Source of the DNA: Fremontodendron californicum
Lineage: Eukaryota; Streptophyta; Magnoliopsida; Malvales; Malvaceae
Reading direction: 5' to 3'
Assembly: GCA_030761205.1 (NCBI GenBank)
Contig: JAULJL010000017.1
Span: forward strand, 7,140,001-7,204,000
DNA length: 64,000 nt
Of the stretch, positions 22,721 through 34,971 are shown piece after piece. The notes under the pieces were generated by a model. The model searched no databases, was not told the DNA's origin, and saw only the letters and a list, made by a program, of their open reading frames with translations. How positions within the stretch are numbered: position 1 is the stretch's first letter; each line of letters opens with the position of its first letter. The position numbers and the translations under genes were made by a program.

Positions 22721-24390
22721 ACTTGCCCTAAGACAAGATTTTGAATGTTTGGGTATAGTTGAAAATATATTATGTTAATAAACCATACATATTTAATTAC
22801 ATTTTAATATTAAGATAATTTATAAAAATAAATTTTAATAATTTAATTAACTTAAAGATGCTGGCAAGATTGTTCTAAATATATTTTAAACCGTCAATCA
22901 GGTTTGGTCGAGGCGATTCATTTACAGAGATTGGTCGAGACGACGACTCGTGTAGTAGTCTAGTCACTTGTATTTAAAAATTGATTTTCTAATTCCAATT
23001 AGATATAAGAGACTAAGAGAGGGAGTCTCACGATTTTAATTTATGATATATATCTCACTTTACTTTAATCACTTAAAAAATTAAGTCAAGTGGCATAAAG
23101 AATAGTATTTGGCACATAAATCTAAATTATCTTATATATTTATGTCACATGCACAATTCACGTGATTCAAATTCACATAGGATATGAAATCAAGATAATA
23201 TTATGATTTTTTTTATAGACAGAATATTATTTGAGAAAAAATGATAATATTTTAATTATGTATAAACCAAAAACAATTTAAAAAAAATATTCATAGTTTG
23301 GAAATAAAAAAATGATTATAATTGTTATAATTTGAATATCAAATTTATTACATATCACTTCTTAAAAATGACTATGCATGAACAATTAAATTAAGTTTGG
23401 TTTCATAAAACTTTGTTTTAATAGTGATGTATAGGTGAGTTTCATTATGGGTAAAAAGTCATAGTTTTTAGAAATGAGGCACGTGGAGGTCAAGGGAAAG
23501 AATATACATAAATGATAAAAGCATGTAAAATATGTTTCTTGAATTATGGACTTACCATTGCTGGCGACAACACTACCATAGAAAAACTTACTATACAATT
23601 ATAATTTTATTTGTTATGGTTATTGTGTGGTTACTCGTTATTCTAAAGTCTAAACCTTTGATTTTGCCATTATAAAAGAGTAGGGCCGAAGATGCCAATG
23701 TTTCCTTTGTGGCACCCCTAGGCTTCAAAATATTAGGGCCTAAGACGAAATAGGGCCCGGACTAAACTTGCTTCAGATGAGAGTTGGCTCTTCTGACTAG
23801 GTCGGGGTGTAACTTGTAAGTAAAGTGATAACGCCCAAGTCTAATCTTGCTCGCTTAGGGACTAGGGTCAAGAAGATGGAATAATGAGAGCTCTTACGAC
23901 TCAAAAGTTTTAAAATATCTTATAATAACTTATTGCAACAAAATATTATTTTTATAACTTTATTGGAGTCATTCAAAAATATAAAATTTGTTGCAGTGCC
24001 AACTATATAGCATGATTGAAAAAATAAGATCGATTCGATGAATTAGATCAATTCAATTAAAAATTGGTAGTTTGTTCATATCGGTATGAATTTTAAAATC
24101 AAGAATTCATCGGATCGATAAAAAATCAATTAAAAACAGGTAAAAATCAAATTTTTTTGTAAATTATGAGATTTGAACATTTAATACCTTGATTTTGTAT
24201 TAAAGATTATATAATTCAATCAGATAAATATTTTTATATTTATTAATTATTTAATATTAAAATTATTTTAATTTAAATTGACTAATCTAACTGATTGTCT
24301 TATCGATTCAACTTTGAGTTTGGTTTTTTCAACATGGGTATACAGTAACTTGTGATTCGAAATACATGGATTGGTGTTGCAGGTCTAGAT
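22721..24390. other. Intergenic DNA, no gene
   Basis: A less AT-rich block at about 23680-23890 (TAGGGCCTAAGACG, TAGGGCCCGGACT) may be an old element fragment, but nothing recognisable was found. A diverged copy of the 21140 repeat is at 24010-24330. Confidence 0.5.
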
Positions 24391-24395
24391 AGGTC
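24391..24395. repeat. Target site duplication AGGTC (left)
   Basis: Matches AGGTC at 37406-37410 on the other side of the Tat-like element. Confidence 0.9.
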
Positions 24396-24948
24396 TGTTG
24401 ATGTCTTTTTGTGTTGGGGCGGTGCTCCTAAGGTCCCTAGTGATCTAAGGCCCTGAGAATGAGAGAAATAGGTCAAAGGGCACCGAAGATTGAGCTCCAG
24501 GACACGTTCCGATGCTTAAGTCAGTGTTTGGAGGAGGAATAAGAGGTTTGAGGAGGAAAGAGTTGTGTTAAAAGAGAGAGAGAGAGAGATTAACCCTGAA
24601 TAGCCCCGAGGAGGGCTATATATAGAGGGGTTGGGCGAGCTGGTGCTCGACCTACTAGTTTCACGTGCCCGACTCTGAAAAGTCTTCTGACGTAAGCGAC
24701 CTCGGGGGACCTTGTCGAGGAGACGGTCGCATTTAATGTCCGTCATCTGCAGACTGTGACATTTAATGGCTCGCACTGCCCAAGGTGGGCGCCGAGGTAA
24801 CTGGAGATGTGACCTCTGGGGAAAGGGGACGCCCACATGTCCCCAGCCTCTATTCTCAGTGGGTGCTGGGCTCGCTTGGTTGGGCTGGTCTGTTGGACCT
24901 GTGCCTGGTGGATTGGGTCCATGCCTAGTGGATCGAGTGGGTTCAACA
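24396..24948 (-). repeat. 3' LTR of the Tat-like element
   Basis: 553 bp, TG...CA ends. A TATA box CTATATATAG is at 24616-24625. A GA microsatellite at about 24570-24587 differs in length from the partner LTR. Confidence 0.9.
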
Positions 24949-24962
24949 ATTGCCCTCCAAGC
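24949..24962 (-). promoter_or_regulatory. Polypurine tract of the Tat-like element
   Basis: On the minus strand TTGGAGGGCAAT abuts TGTTGAACCC, the start of the 3' LTR in the element's sense. Confidence 0.6.
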
Positions 24963-25333
24963 GAGGTGGAGGTTATAAAGTGAACGACGACGAGCCTGTT
25001 GATAACCGATACCTAGTGCTGTAAGACTGGTCCTATAGAGGCGAGGAGTCCAAGGGCTTATTTTTTTAATTTTTTGATTTTCTGGCTAAGGTGTAGATGG
25101 CGAACTTCCTTTCTTGGGGTGTGTCAAGCAGTAGCGTGTTGAAGTGGTCTGAGCATGTTTGAATTTGGGCGAGGAGGTCCTCTGAACTTATTGCCGTCCT
25201 TTGGCAGATACGACGTGACGTTTGATGTGCCCATCTTTAATGCCAGCCTTAAAGGTTGGGCGTGCCGTACGAGGAACGAACACGTGTCGAGCATTGTGTG
25301 GTGCAATGGGCGGCCATCAGAGCCCTTTTTGGC

Positions 25334-25341
25334 TATAAATA
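25334..25341 (+). promoter_or_regulatory. TATA box for the antisense ORF
   Basis: TATAAATA in GGCTATAAATAGGGG, about 235 bp before the first ATG of the antisense reading frame. It implies that the extra ORF is transcribed from its own internal promoter, opposite to gag-pol. Confidence 0.6.
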
Positions 25342-25569
25342 GGGGTGTCTGGTTTTGGCTTCTTCCCTGTTTTTCATTTTCGCTATCGAAGTGCTGCCAT
25401 TTTTGCTGCCGAAGGTGTCCAGTGCTCCGATCTACTTACGTCATTCTCCTTTTCGTTGGTGGGTTGCTTCGTTTTGCTGGTTCGCTGGTCCGACGAGGTT
25501 TGGCTGAGTCTGCATAGGTATTTTTGGTGCTTGTCTTTGCGTTTTCGTTTGATTTTTGTTGTGTGTGGG

Positions 25570-28500
25570 ATGGGTTCGAGTGATAGTGGTGGCTCCGACG
25601 CGTTGGAGAGGATGGAGGGTCTGTCCTACGCTGGTGGTCGGAGCATCGACGAGGTGTGCGACGATCTGGACTGTGATATCAAGGAAGGGCTAAGGTGGCT
25701 GGTGGTGCTGGAACGAGTGGTGGGGGTGGGGTTGTTGGTGGTGGTGCCTCAGAGGTAGACCAAACAGCTTTTGAGGAAGGTGAAGGGGTTGCTAGGGATA
25801 ATGTCGTTCAGTTGTATGACTATATCCGTTGTACTATGACAGCCGAGCAGGTTGGCACACTGATGCTGACCCGTGGTATTTTAATCCCAATTACCATTAT
25901 GAATTTTACGTGCCCGTCGAGGGTCGATGCCCTAGTCAGATTAAAAAAGGTGGGAGGGACGTGATCTTTTTTGAGCACATGTTCAAAGAAGGATTCCACC
26001 TTCCTTTGAACCCCTTCTTCGCCACTTGCCTTGAGGGTTATGGTATTGCTGGCGCTGAGCTGACAGGGTCTTCTTGGCCTGTTATGGTGGCATACTTCTT
26101 GGATTGCAAGAAAAGGGGCGTAGAGCCTCTGTACGCCGCTTTTCATAACATGTACCATTTGAAGGTGAAACAGGACAAATTCTACTACCTTAGTCCTCGC
26201 CATCGAGTGGTCGTAGAGAATGCTTCTTGGAATAACCATATCAGAAGGTCATAGTTTTTTGCCGTGGTGTTGAAGTTGGAGAATAATTGGGGCTTCCCGG
26301 TGAAGTGGTTTGAGCTCCCGAAATATCCATAAAAAATGTCTGTGTCCATGGATGATCTGGAGAAAGATCAATTCGACTACTATATGTCGAATAAGATCAA
26401 CTGGGAGGAAGCCGTGACGGACCGTCTTATTTACAAGCACTGTTTGGAGGATATCAGTCCGAACAGGGTGGCGACCAAGTTTGCTGATCTTCCCCTTCCT
26501 TCCAAAGGTAAAAAGTGGCCCATGGGTGGTACTGACTGTTACGTCTAGGTTTTTATGGGTATCATCGAGCCTGAGAAGAAGAAGAAATGGAGCAAGAAGA
26601 CAGACACCTCTCGTCGTCGTGGGGCTGCTCCTTCGGGAAAGGCAAGTACTGCATCTCCTGGCGAGGTGGTTCCTGAGGAGGTGGGCGTCATCGACGAAGG
26701 TAATGGTTTTGGAACGTCCAGCGATGCACTTGCTTTGGTGCCTTGGGTTCTTGAGCCTGCCCCTCTTGCTTCAACAACCCCAACTGTGATAGAATTGCCA
26801 CCCTCCCTTAGTTCGTCATAGAGTGAAGGTGGTAATGGTTTAAGAGTTGGAACAAAGCCGGTTAAGGTTATTACCTTGGATGATGACAATTATGAAAAGA
26901 TGGTGTTCGACATGGGGGATTCTATGAGTTCTGATAGCTTCGTCAGTAAAGATGGTGTTTGGCGTGGTAGTTCTACTGTGGTGGCGTTGTTTATAGATCT
27001 TTGGCGAACTGGTATATTTTGCATGCTCTCGGTGTTTGGGCTTTGATGAGCTCTCATTTTGATTATCTTGTTCTGTGCAGGTATGTCAAGTGGTGATATT
27101 GTCGAAAGGATTTGCCAGGCGACGAGGGGGAAGAATAAAGCCCAGAGCCAAGTTACGGGGCCCATTGCTCCACTTGTTCAGGATCCGACCGCCAAGAAGC
27201 ATAAGCGGGATAGCCTGTCCATTGACCTTTCCCAAAAGAAGCAGAGAGTTGGCATAGACTTGAAAAAGCAGTTTTCTATTCCGTCTTTGCCTTCTAAGTA
27301 GGCGGGCCTTGGCGTGGCTACGCAAAAGGCGGGTCAAGATTCTTTGCAACCATCGGTGGAGGTGGGGAGAGGTGATGTTCCACATACTGTTCCTCCGAAA
27401 TCAAAGAAAAACACGGAGCCATCTAAAGATGGCAAATTTTTGTCCACCAAACTAGACTTCCCAGGCTGCGATGGGTCTTCTTCCACCCGTGATGACTCTG
27501 TGGAGCGCTCCACGCGCTCTTCGCCTTCCCCCCATGGAGGCATCCTCCTCGATGCGCGATAGGGCTCTGACTCTTATTTCGACTACCAAAGTCGTACGCC
27601 TATCGGGTCTTTTCTTGGCAACGTCGACGGGTGCCCGTAGTCATCTCCCATCCCAGGAGGTGAAGGTTATCGAGAGCTGCGGTGTGCAGACTGTTCAGTG
27701 CGGCATTATGTCAAGCATGATGGAGGTGAGCTCTGTTTCGCGGGTTGTTTGGTGGTTGGTGCTGGCCAATCTTTCTAACTTCGTTTGTGATTTTCTTTCA
27801 GAATATGGCCGCAACCCTGGTTGTGTATAACCGGGTTGAGGAGGCAGACGCTCGTCTTCACGACATAGAGAGGGATCTCCAGCTCAAGTCTGCCCGCGTG
27901 ACAGAGCTGGAGATACTTTTGAAGACTGAGAAAGAAAAAGCCAAGGCTGCTGAGGACAAGGCGATCTCCAGCGAACAGTCCTGCCTGGCCAAAATGGCAG
28001 AGTCTGAGAAGCAGACCACGCTTGTTCCCGATCAACTCACCAAAGCAGAGGATCGCGTTAAGGTCAGGGACAAAGAAATCAATGTCCTGAAGCAGAATCT
28101 GGCGAAGAACGAGAAGGAGAAAGAGGCTGTTGTTTCTGAGGCCGTGGCCAAGGTTGTGAAGGCAGTCGTTGCCAAGGTTGTGGCTAAGGCTGTGGAGGCT
28201 GAGAAGAAAGAACATGCTCTCGCACTACAGAAGGCCTTGGAGGAAAAAGAGGGCGAGGTGGTCGAGGTGACCCTTGGGATGGTGGACGAATTTAGGGCGA
28301 CCACCCTTACTGGGGTCCAATTGATGTATGAGCCCCTTGACTGCAGAGGAATAGACTTTGGGGCCATTGCGAATCCTCCTAAGGGCTTTGACCCTGTATG
28401 CCCTGAGGTACCCTTCTTGAAGAGGTTAAGTGTAGATTATGAGATGGCTCTTGGGTCTGTTGTCCCTGTAACGCCCCAAATTGATGGCGTGCCCCTCACT

Positions 28501-28731
28501 CTACAAAATGAGCTACCTCCGTCTGCTACAGGCACAAAGGAGGTGCTTCCAGCTCCACAAGGTGAGCTGTCCCCGTCTGCTACAGCCATAGAGGATATGC
28601 TTGTGGTTGATGATCTTATTGTTGATCCTCTTGAAGATGGCGAGGTTAGGGATCCAGCTGTTGTAGTTGGGGGTGATGTAATTGGGGTAGGTAGTGGTCC
28701 TTTAGGTGAGGACCTTGTACATAATGCTTAG
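25570..28731 (+). pseudogene. Antisense extra ORF, putative 'gypsy-type transposon' (Transposase_28-like) protein
   Basis: Recognisable pieces in order: a Gly-rich acidic N-terminus from 25570; a conserved block at about 25880-26240 with HLPLNPFFATCLEGY, GSSWPVMVAYFLDC and EPLYAAFHNMYHL; a Lys/Ser-rich middle; and a long C-terminal coiled coil at 27800-28290 rich in Glu, Lys and Ala, followed by an acidic tail ending at the stop in 28731. The central block matches the plant domain catalogued as 'putative gypsy type transposon' (Transposase_28, from memory of the family). At least one intron, with acceptor before AATATGGCCGC at 27803, is likely. Apparent frameshifts near 25690 and 25850 and stops near 26252, 26332, 27300 and 27560 show decay. 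Function is unknown; such proteins are found only in retroelements. Confidence 0.7.
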
Positions 28732-28923
28732 GATATTTGTAATCTCTCTTTTTTTTTATCAATGAAAAATCTATTTGCTTTCCCTTTGTTTGCCTTCTTT
28801 TCTGTTTAGTCTGCCTTGTTGTTTTGGAGTTTATCTTTGTGCCTATTGTTGGTGTGTTGGCAAACCACTAGACTTGTTGCAAGTTGCTACTTTTCTAGTT
28901 GTGCGTGTGAACGTAAGGGCGAA

Positions 28924-29240
28924 TTAGAGGCCGTTGCGCGTGCAACATGGTGTCTTATTATGAGCGCATATGGTGGACGCAAGGATGGATGGATAGGCCA
29001 GTTAGATGCCATTGGGCGTGCAACATGACATCTTATTGTAAGCACACATGGTGGACGCAAGGATGGATGGGCCAGTTAGAGCCTATTGGGAGTGCAACAT
29101 GGCGTCTTATTGTGAGCGCACATGGTGGATGCAAGGATGGATGGGCCAGTTAGAGGCTATTGGGTGTGTAGCATGGAGTCTTATTGCAAATGCACATGGT
29201 GGACGCAAGGATGGATGGGCCAGTTCGAGGCCATTGGGCA
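28924..29240. repeat. 74-bp tandem repeat, about four copies
   Basis: Copies share TGGTGGACGCAAGGATGGAT at 28971, 29049, 29123 and 29197 (spacing 78, 74, 74) and TGGGCCAGTTAGAGGC. It lies between the end of the antisense ORF and the end of pol, where the two converging transcripts would stop. Confidence 0.9.
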
Positions 29241-29499
29241 AAGTGTTGGCTTTTATTTTTCCTACAAAAGGCAAGCTGTATTATTATTCTTATGGGGGAA
29301 GATACGATTTGTACATAAATTTACAGGAAATATTTCTTCAGGTGGATTGCATTCAAGGTCCTTGGTACAGGGCTTCCGTCCATTCGTTCCAAAGCATTAG
29401 CTCCAAAGCCAATCTTCTTTGTCACATTGTGAGGGCCTTCCCAATTTGGGGCCATCTTTCCCTGTTCGCCCGCGGGCCTACTGGCTTCGCAACTTCTGA

Positions 29500-30200
29500 G
29501 GACAAGGTCGTTGACTTGGAACTGTCTACCTTTGACCTTTGAGTTATAATACTGGGTGATCTGATGTGATCTGGCGACTTGTTTGACTATGCCCAGTTTT
29601 TGGTTTCTTCTAGGAGATCTAGATTTCTTCTAAGTGATTCTTCGTTGGTGGCAGGGTCGTAGTAAGCCGTTCTCAAAGAATTGATGCCTATCTCGGCTGG
29701 TATCACAACCTCTGTTCCGTACATCAAATTGAAAGGAGTCTCGCCCGTGCGAGAGTCGGACGTGGTCCTATGGCCCATAGTATTCCTGGCATTTCTTCTA
29801 GCCATGCCTTCTTGGCGTCGTCGAGCTTCTTTTTCAGGCCTTAGAGGATTTTCTTGTTCATCGCCTCCACTTGTCCGTTTGTTTGGGGGTGCTTGACCGA
29901 GCTGTGCGTAAGGAGGATTTTGAAGTTTTCACTAAATTTCTTCAACTTGCCCCTGGAACTGTGCACCATTGTCCGCCACGATGGTGTTGGGGACTTCGTA
30001 CCTACATACCATAGACTTCCAGACGAAGTTCTCAATTACCCTTTCTGTAATGGCTGCCACAGCCTCTACTTCTACCCCTCTAGTGAAGTATTCGCAGGCG
30101 AAAACCATAAACTTTTTCTGCCCTATGGCAATTGGGAAAGGTCCCAAGATGTCTATCCTCCACATCGTAAAGGGCTATGGGCTCAACAGTTGGTTAAGCA
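29500..30200 (-). pseudogene. Integrase of the Tat-like element, frameshifted
   Basis: Retroviral-type integrase core in two frames: DILGPFP with the first aspartate and the VADNGAQF segment with the second (minus strand, 30165-29932), then HPQTNGQVEAMNK with the glutamate (30035-29841) and a C-terminal part with KAWLEE-like and FNLMYGTEVVIPAEIG residues (29805-29587). The catalytic D, D and E are still visible. A frame change after about 29935 and another near 29830 break the reading frame. Confidence 0.85.
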
Positions 30201-30599
30201 GTTCTGCTGGCTGCCTTGGAACAGTGGCGAACTTCTGGCTTTTGTCGTACTTCTTTACCAATTTTGTGGCGTTTTTTTTCATTGTTGGCTAGTAAAAATC
30301 CTGTCTCAGTGCTTTCTGTACTAAAGACCTGCCCCTCATGTGATTTTCACATACTCCTTCATAGATCTCCCGGAGGATGTACTCAGTCTCTTCTGGGGCT
30401 AAACACTTCAACAAGGGTCAACTGAATGATTTTTTGTACAGAGTATCGCCCATTATTATGTACCTGGCGGCTCTTCTTCTTTAGTCTAAGCTGTTCTTTG
30501 GGATCGCTCGGGCAACATCCCATTCGTAAGGAAGTCTGAAATGCCTGTCAACCAACTTTGTTTGTTAGCTATTGGGAGGATCTCTACGCCTTCTTGGTG

Positions 30600-31676
30600 G
30601 CTTGGCAAAGGACGGTGTTTAAGAAGGATCTTTCCCCTTTATCTTATCTCAATGGTGGAGGCGAGCTTGGACAAATAGTCTGCCCTAAAGTTTTTTTCTC
30701 TGGCGATCTGCTGGATCACCAACTGGTTGAAGCGCAGTTTTAGGTCCAAGACCTTTCTGTGATACTTTACCAAAGCGGGCTTCCTTACTTCATACTCCTC
30801 ATTCACCTGCTTTGCCACCAACTGGGAGTTGGTAGACACAGATAGTCTTGCGGCCCTGAGTTTGAGTGCCAACTCGATCTTCGCCAGAAGGGCCTCGTAC
30901 TCTGCTGTATTGTTTGAGGTGGGGAAACCGAAAGATAGACCGTACTGCCATTCAATTCCCTAGAGGTCAATCAGCATGATTTTGGCCCCTGATCCTTCTT
31001 TTCTTAAGGATCTGTCTACATACAAGGTCTACATGTCGCTTGGGGCGGACTTCAGTTGTTGGGGGTTTTTGTACTAGGTTTGGCTCTGGGGGCGATGGCT
31101 GTGCCCCATCGCCAGGGATCGGTGGTGACTCTTCGAAATAATGGATTGGCGTTGTGACGGCGCTGTTAATGGAGCACTCAGCTATAAAATCTGTCAAAGC
31201 CTGGGCCTTGATGTCCTTCATCGGCTTATACTTCAGACCAAATTCACTTAGCTCAACACTCCACTTGGCCATTCTGTCCTCCGTGTCTACCTTTTGCAAA
31301 ACTTCTCTCAGCGGTTAATCCGTCAATACTGTGATGGGATGGGCCTGGAAATACTGCCTGAGGCGCCTCGCGACCACTATCAGAGCATAAGTGATTTTTT
31401 CCAGCCAAGTGTAGTTAACTTTCCCATTCTGCAGGGCTTGACTGACATGATAAATTGGTGTTTGGCGGCCTTCTTCTTTCTTAAGGTGCACGGCAGCTAC
31501 AGTCTCATCTGAGGCTGCCAGGTAGATGTACAGCTGATCTTCTGGCAAAGGGTTGGTGAGTAGATGTAGTGAGCAAAAGTACTTCTTTAATTCTTCGAAA
31601 ACCTTCTGGCAATCTTGAGTCCATTGATACCTGGAGGCTCCTTTGAGCACTTTGAAGAAAAGTAAGCACATGTCGG
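30600..31676 (-). pseudogene. RNase H region of the Tat-like polyprotein, broken
   Basis: FFKVLKGASRYQWT and FEELKKYF (RT connection), then YIYLAASDETVAAV, YHVSQALQNGKVNYTWLEK, RRLRQYFQAHPITVLTD, WSVELSEFGLKYKP and IKAQALTDFIAE are standard RNase H (RT_RNaseH_2) and connection motifs. Further down, AARLSVSTNSQLVAKQVNEEY (30855-30790) is from the second RNase H domain. Several frame changes separate the pieces. Confidence 0.8.
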
Positions 31677-33153
31677 TGTTGTAGGATTTCACCACGCAAT
31701 TGCAAGTAATATAATGAAAAGTAAAAAGTCGAACCCACGAGGAATTGCTACTAAATTTTCTAAGTACTAAAATTAACACAACTTAATCTTATCTAAACAA
31801 CTAATTAAAGATGATAATCAAAAACTAAATTAAAGAAACTAATATTAAAAGCAAGTAAATTAAAAATGATGAATTCAATTAATTATAAAAGCCTAGGATT
31901 ACGACTTCCCTCAACACTTTGCTTGAATCTCTCTCAATCTCTTTACTTGATTAATGATCCTAAGTTGTTAACCTACAGTTCTATCTTATTTATAAGGATC
32001 TTCAGATAGTCTCATAAAAATATCCTTCTTAACCAATTAACTAACCAACTATGAAAATTGATTTAAAGAAGAACTCATTAAGTTTAGGCTCTAACAACGG
32101 TTACACATGACAAGTAAGTATATTTTTACCCTACCTGCAGATCAGCTCATCCTAATAAATGAATATGAAACATGTGTCATTCAATCCATGTCTAACGCTA
32201 AACTCCCTATGTCTAGTTGTATTTAGGTTAACAAATCAATCTAATTGGTGGCCAATCAACTAGAAGCATTAAGAACAAGATTGAACAAACAACTCAACAA
32301 ACCATTAAATAAAGCTAGAGAGAGAAAGTAAATTCAAATAACATGTTGAGTTCCATTGAAATCCTAGTAAAAGAAAATTAGTTCATGATAATTAATGAAA
32401 ACAAATATTCAAATAGTTTCACCATCATCAACAACACAAGAAAAGAGATGTCAATTCTTGAGTCTTCAATCTTCACAGATCTTCCAATCTTCTTGAATTC
32501 TTTTGATGGCAACTATCCTCTTGAGAGAATTAGGTTTTTTGAACTCTAATCCCCTTATTTTAGCCTTAAAGGGTCCTATTTAAAGTGTCCAAGGCCCCTG
32601 GAGTCTGAAACTTCGCTTGCAAGCAAACCAGATAAACATCAAGTTTTTAATTTTTTTTTATGTGTTTCAGCGCTGCGGCCCTAGGCCGTGGCCCCAACTT
32701 TTTGACTCTCGGCCCCGATCTTCTGGTTGGCCGCCTGTTGCCTTTGTCATCTTCACAAACTTCATCAGCTGATTTGGATGGGCAAAGCTTGTTCGATTTT
32801 GACGAGTAAAATATCGTTGGAAAGGTTTAGAAGTCAGCTCCAAAAGTCAAGGGTAAGTTTTCTGAAATAAAGATTTTAAGATCATTTATTTCTTGAAACA
32901 AGAATTGGAGGTTGAATCTGCCTGCTCGTTGCTTTGCACTATTTTTCATCGTTTTGCACCTCGAAGCTCTGGATCACTTTGGACCTATAAAAACACATAA
33001 ATAATGACTAAATAAATATCTAAACATGAAATGTATAAATAAAATAAATCTAAAAAATCTAAAACTAAACAAATCCTAATAAAAGCCTCAAAGACTTATC
33101 CGATTTAAATGCATAAAAGGTGGCAAAATAACTATATTTTCTAGAGTTATCGA
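31677..33153. mobile_element. Nested AT-rich insertion splitting the reverse transcriptase gene
   Basis: The polyprotein reads up to LNRFVSKL at about 33158 and continues with TDMCLLFFKVLKG from about 31675; the roughly 1.48 kb between has different base composition and no frame. It contains AGTCGAACCCACGAGGAATT, a phrase often seen in non-coding plant retroelements. Clear terminal repeats or a target duplication were not found, so the class is open; a short non-autonomous LTR element or its solo part is possible. Confidence 0.6.
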
Positions 33154-34165
33154 GCTTGGAGACGAACCTGTTGAGGGCTACTACCCTGCCTGTAAACCTT
33201 TGCATTTCTTTAGTATTTCTTGACGGACACATACCCAAGATTGTCTGAATTTTTTTCGAATTTGCTTCTATCCCTCTGTCGGAGACCATAAACCAAGAAA
33301 CTTCCCTGTTCCTACTGCGAATGCATATTTTTTCGGATTCAACCTCATGTTGTACTTCCTGATTATGCCAAAGGCTTCTTCCAAATCCCGGACGTGCTGA
33401 TCTAGCGAGGAGCTTTTGACTAGCATGTCGTCTACATATACCTCCATGCTCTGCCCAATTTGGTCATTGAAGAGTCTGTTTACCAACCTTTGGTAGGTGG
33501 CTCCTGCATTCTTTAGCCCGAAGAACATAACTTGGTAGCAAAATAGACCCTCCTCCGTCACAAAGAACGTCTTGTCTTGGTATTCAGGGTTTATTTTGAT
33601 CTGATTGTAACCGGAGAAGGTATCGATAAAACTCAGGTATTTGTGTCCCGCTGAGAAGTCAACCAGTCGATCTATGGTTGGTAGGGGGAAGCTGTCCTTT
33701 GGAAGGCCTTGTTCAAATCTGTGAAGTCTACACACATTTGCCATTTACCACTGCCTTTTTCACCATCACTATATTGGCTAGCCAATCCGGGTAGACCACC
33801 TCTTTGATGAAGTCAAAGACGAGCAGTTTCTCAACTTCTTATCTAACGGCCCTGACTCTCTCAGGGGTGAACTGGCGCTTCTTTTGTCGGATCGATTTTG
33901 CTGCTGGGTTCATATTCACAGAATAGGTGATTACCCTTGGATCTATTCCGAGAATGTCAGCCGTCGACCATGCAAAGATGTCGGCATTTTCCTGCAACAT
34001 GGCCACCAAGGGGCATCTTTCTTCACCTCCCAAAGAGGACCCGACCTTGGTTGTCTTAGACGGATTTTCTGGATCCAAAGGGACTGTCTTTGTTTTCTTT
34101 GCAGGCTCCGCCTTATACTGACTTGTCTCTGCCCTGTTGTCCAGGCTTTCCATGGTGAGCATGGT
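33154..34165 (-). pseudogene. Reverse transcriptase of the Tat-like element, frameshifted
   Basis: Pieces in order: ADIFAWSTADILGIDP and KRQFTPERVRAVR (34162-33839), KWQMCVDFTDLNKAFPKDSF, LSFIDTFSGYNQIKI and the catalytic YVDDMLVKSS (33744-33268), then GIEANSKKIQTI and KEMQRFTGRVVALNRF (33289-33160). The YVDD aspartates remain. An in-frame stop at about 33839-33841 and a frame change near 33285 break it, and the nested insertion separates it from RNase H. Confidence 0.9.
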
Positions 34166-34304
34166 TTTGTCAATTTGGTTGACCTGAGCTTCTATTAGTT
34201 GCCCCCTAGTTTGTTCATTTTGCCCCCTACTTCTGCCATGTCAAGGTCAGTGCTCGACACCTTGGTTTTTTTTTTGCAATTTGTATGGACAACACGTGGC
34301 ACTG

Positions 34305-34745
34305 TCATGCCGTTTGCTGACCTGTCTTCATGTAACTGATTTCTATGGGTGTTGGGAATTTTACTGTCAGATAGTAGACGATAGCCACCATCTTTGCCTT
34401 TCTCATCACAGGTCTTCCAAGGATGGCGTTGTAGGCCGAAGGCTGGTCAACCACTAGAAACTCGGAGATGACGATGAGGGTATGGTCGTCGTCTCCCATT
34501 GTTATCGATAGGGTGATTGACCCTTTGACTGTAATTGGCACCAAAGATTGGGCTTGCTAGCTTCAGATATTTCTCAGGGATGCCCATCTTCTTGAAGGCT
34601 TCCCATTGGATAACTTCCACTGCACTACCGCTGCCGACGAGGACCCTTTTTACTCTAAAATTTCTGATTGTGGCCACCACAACAATCGGGTCATTACCAT
34701 CATCTTCCAAGATGTCGACATCGTTATCAGTGAAATCTATCATCC
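34305..34745 (-). pseudogene. Aspartic protease of the Tat-like element, catalytic Asp lost
   Basis: IDFTDNDVDILEDDGNDPIVV, then VKRVLVGSGSAVEVIQWEAF and a second-frame part SEFLVVDQPSAYNAILGRP. The retropepsin active site is normally DSG; here it reads GSG (GGC at the Asp position), so the enzyme would be dead even without the frame change near 34540. Confidence 0.8.
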
Positions 34746-34971
34746 AGTTTTCATTCTACTTTGCTCATTTGGGGGTTGTATCAATCCCCATTATACTTCT
34801 GAGGTGGGCTTTTCTCTTGAAATTACTGGCGGTCCATTCTTTCGTGCCCCCTACTATCATGTTTATCACCCTCTGTACTGGTTTATTCCCTTCTGGGCTG
34901 CCTATGTTCCTTTGGCTATTCGCCAATTACTGTCCTTGTTGGGCCTCTGCTTTTCTTACAAACTGCTTGAT

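Noticed and set aside
24766..24978. Open frames in the LTRs and on the plus strand over gag-pol (29-37 kb)
   Set aside because: Shadows of the minus-strand polyprotein or of non-coding LTR sequence.
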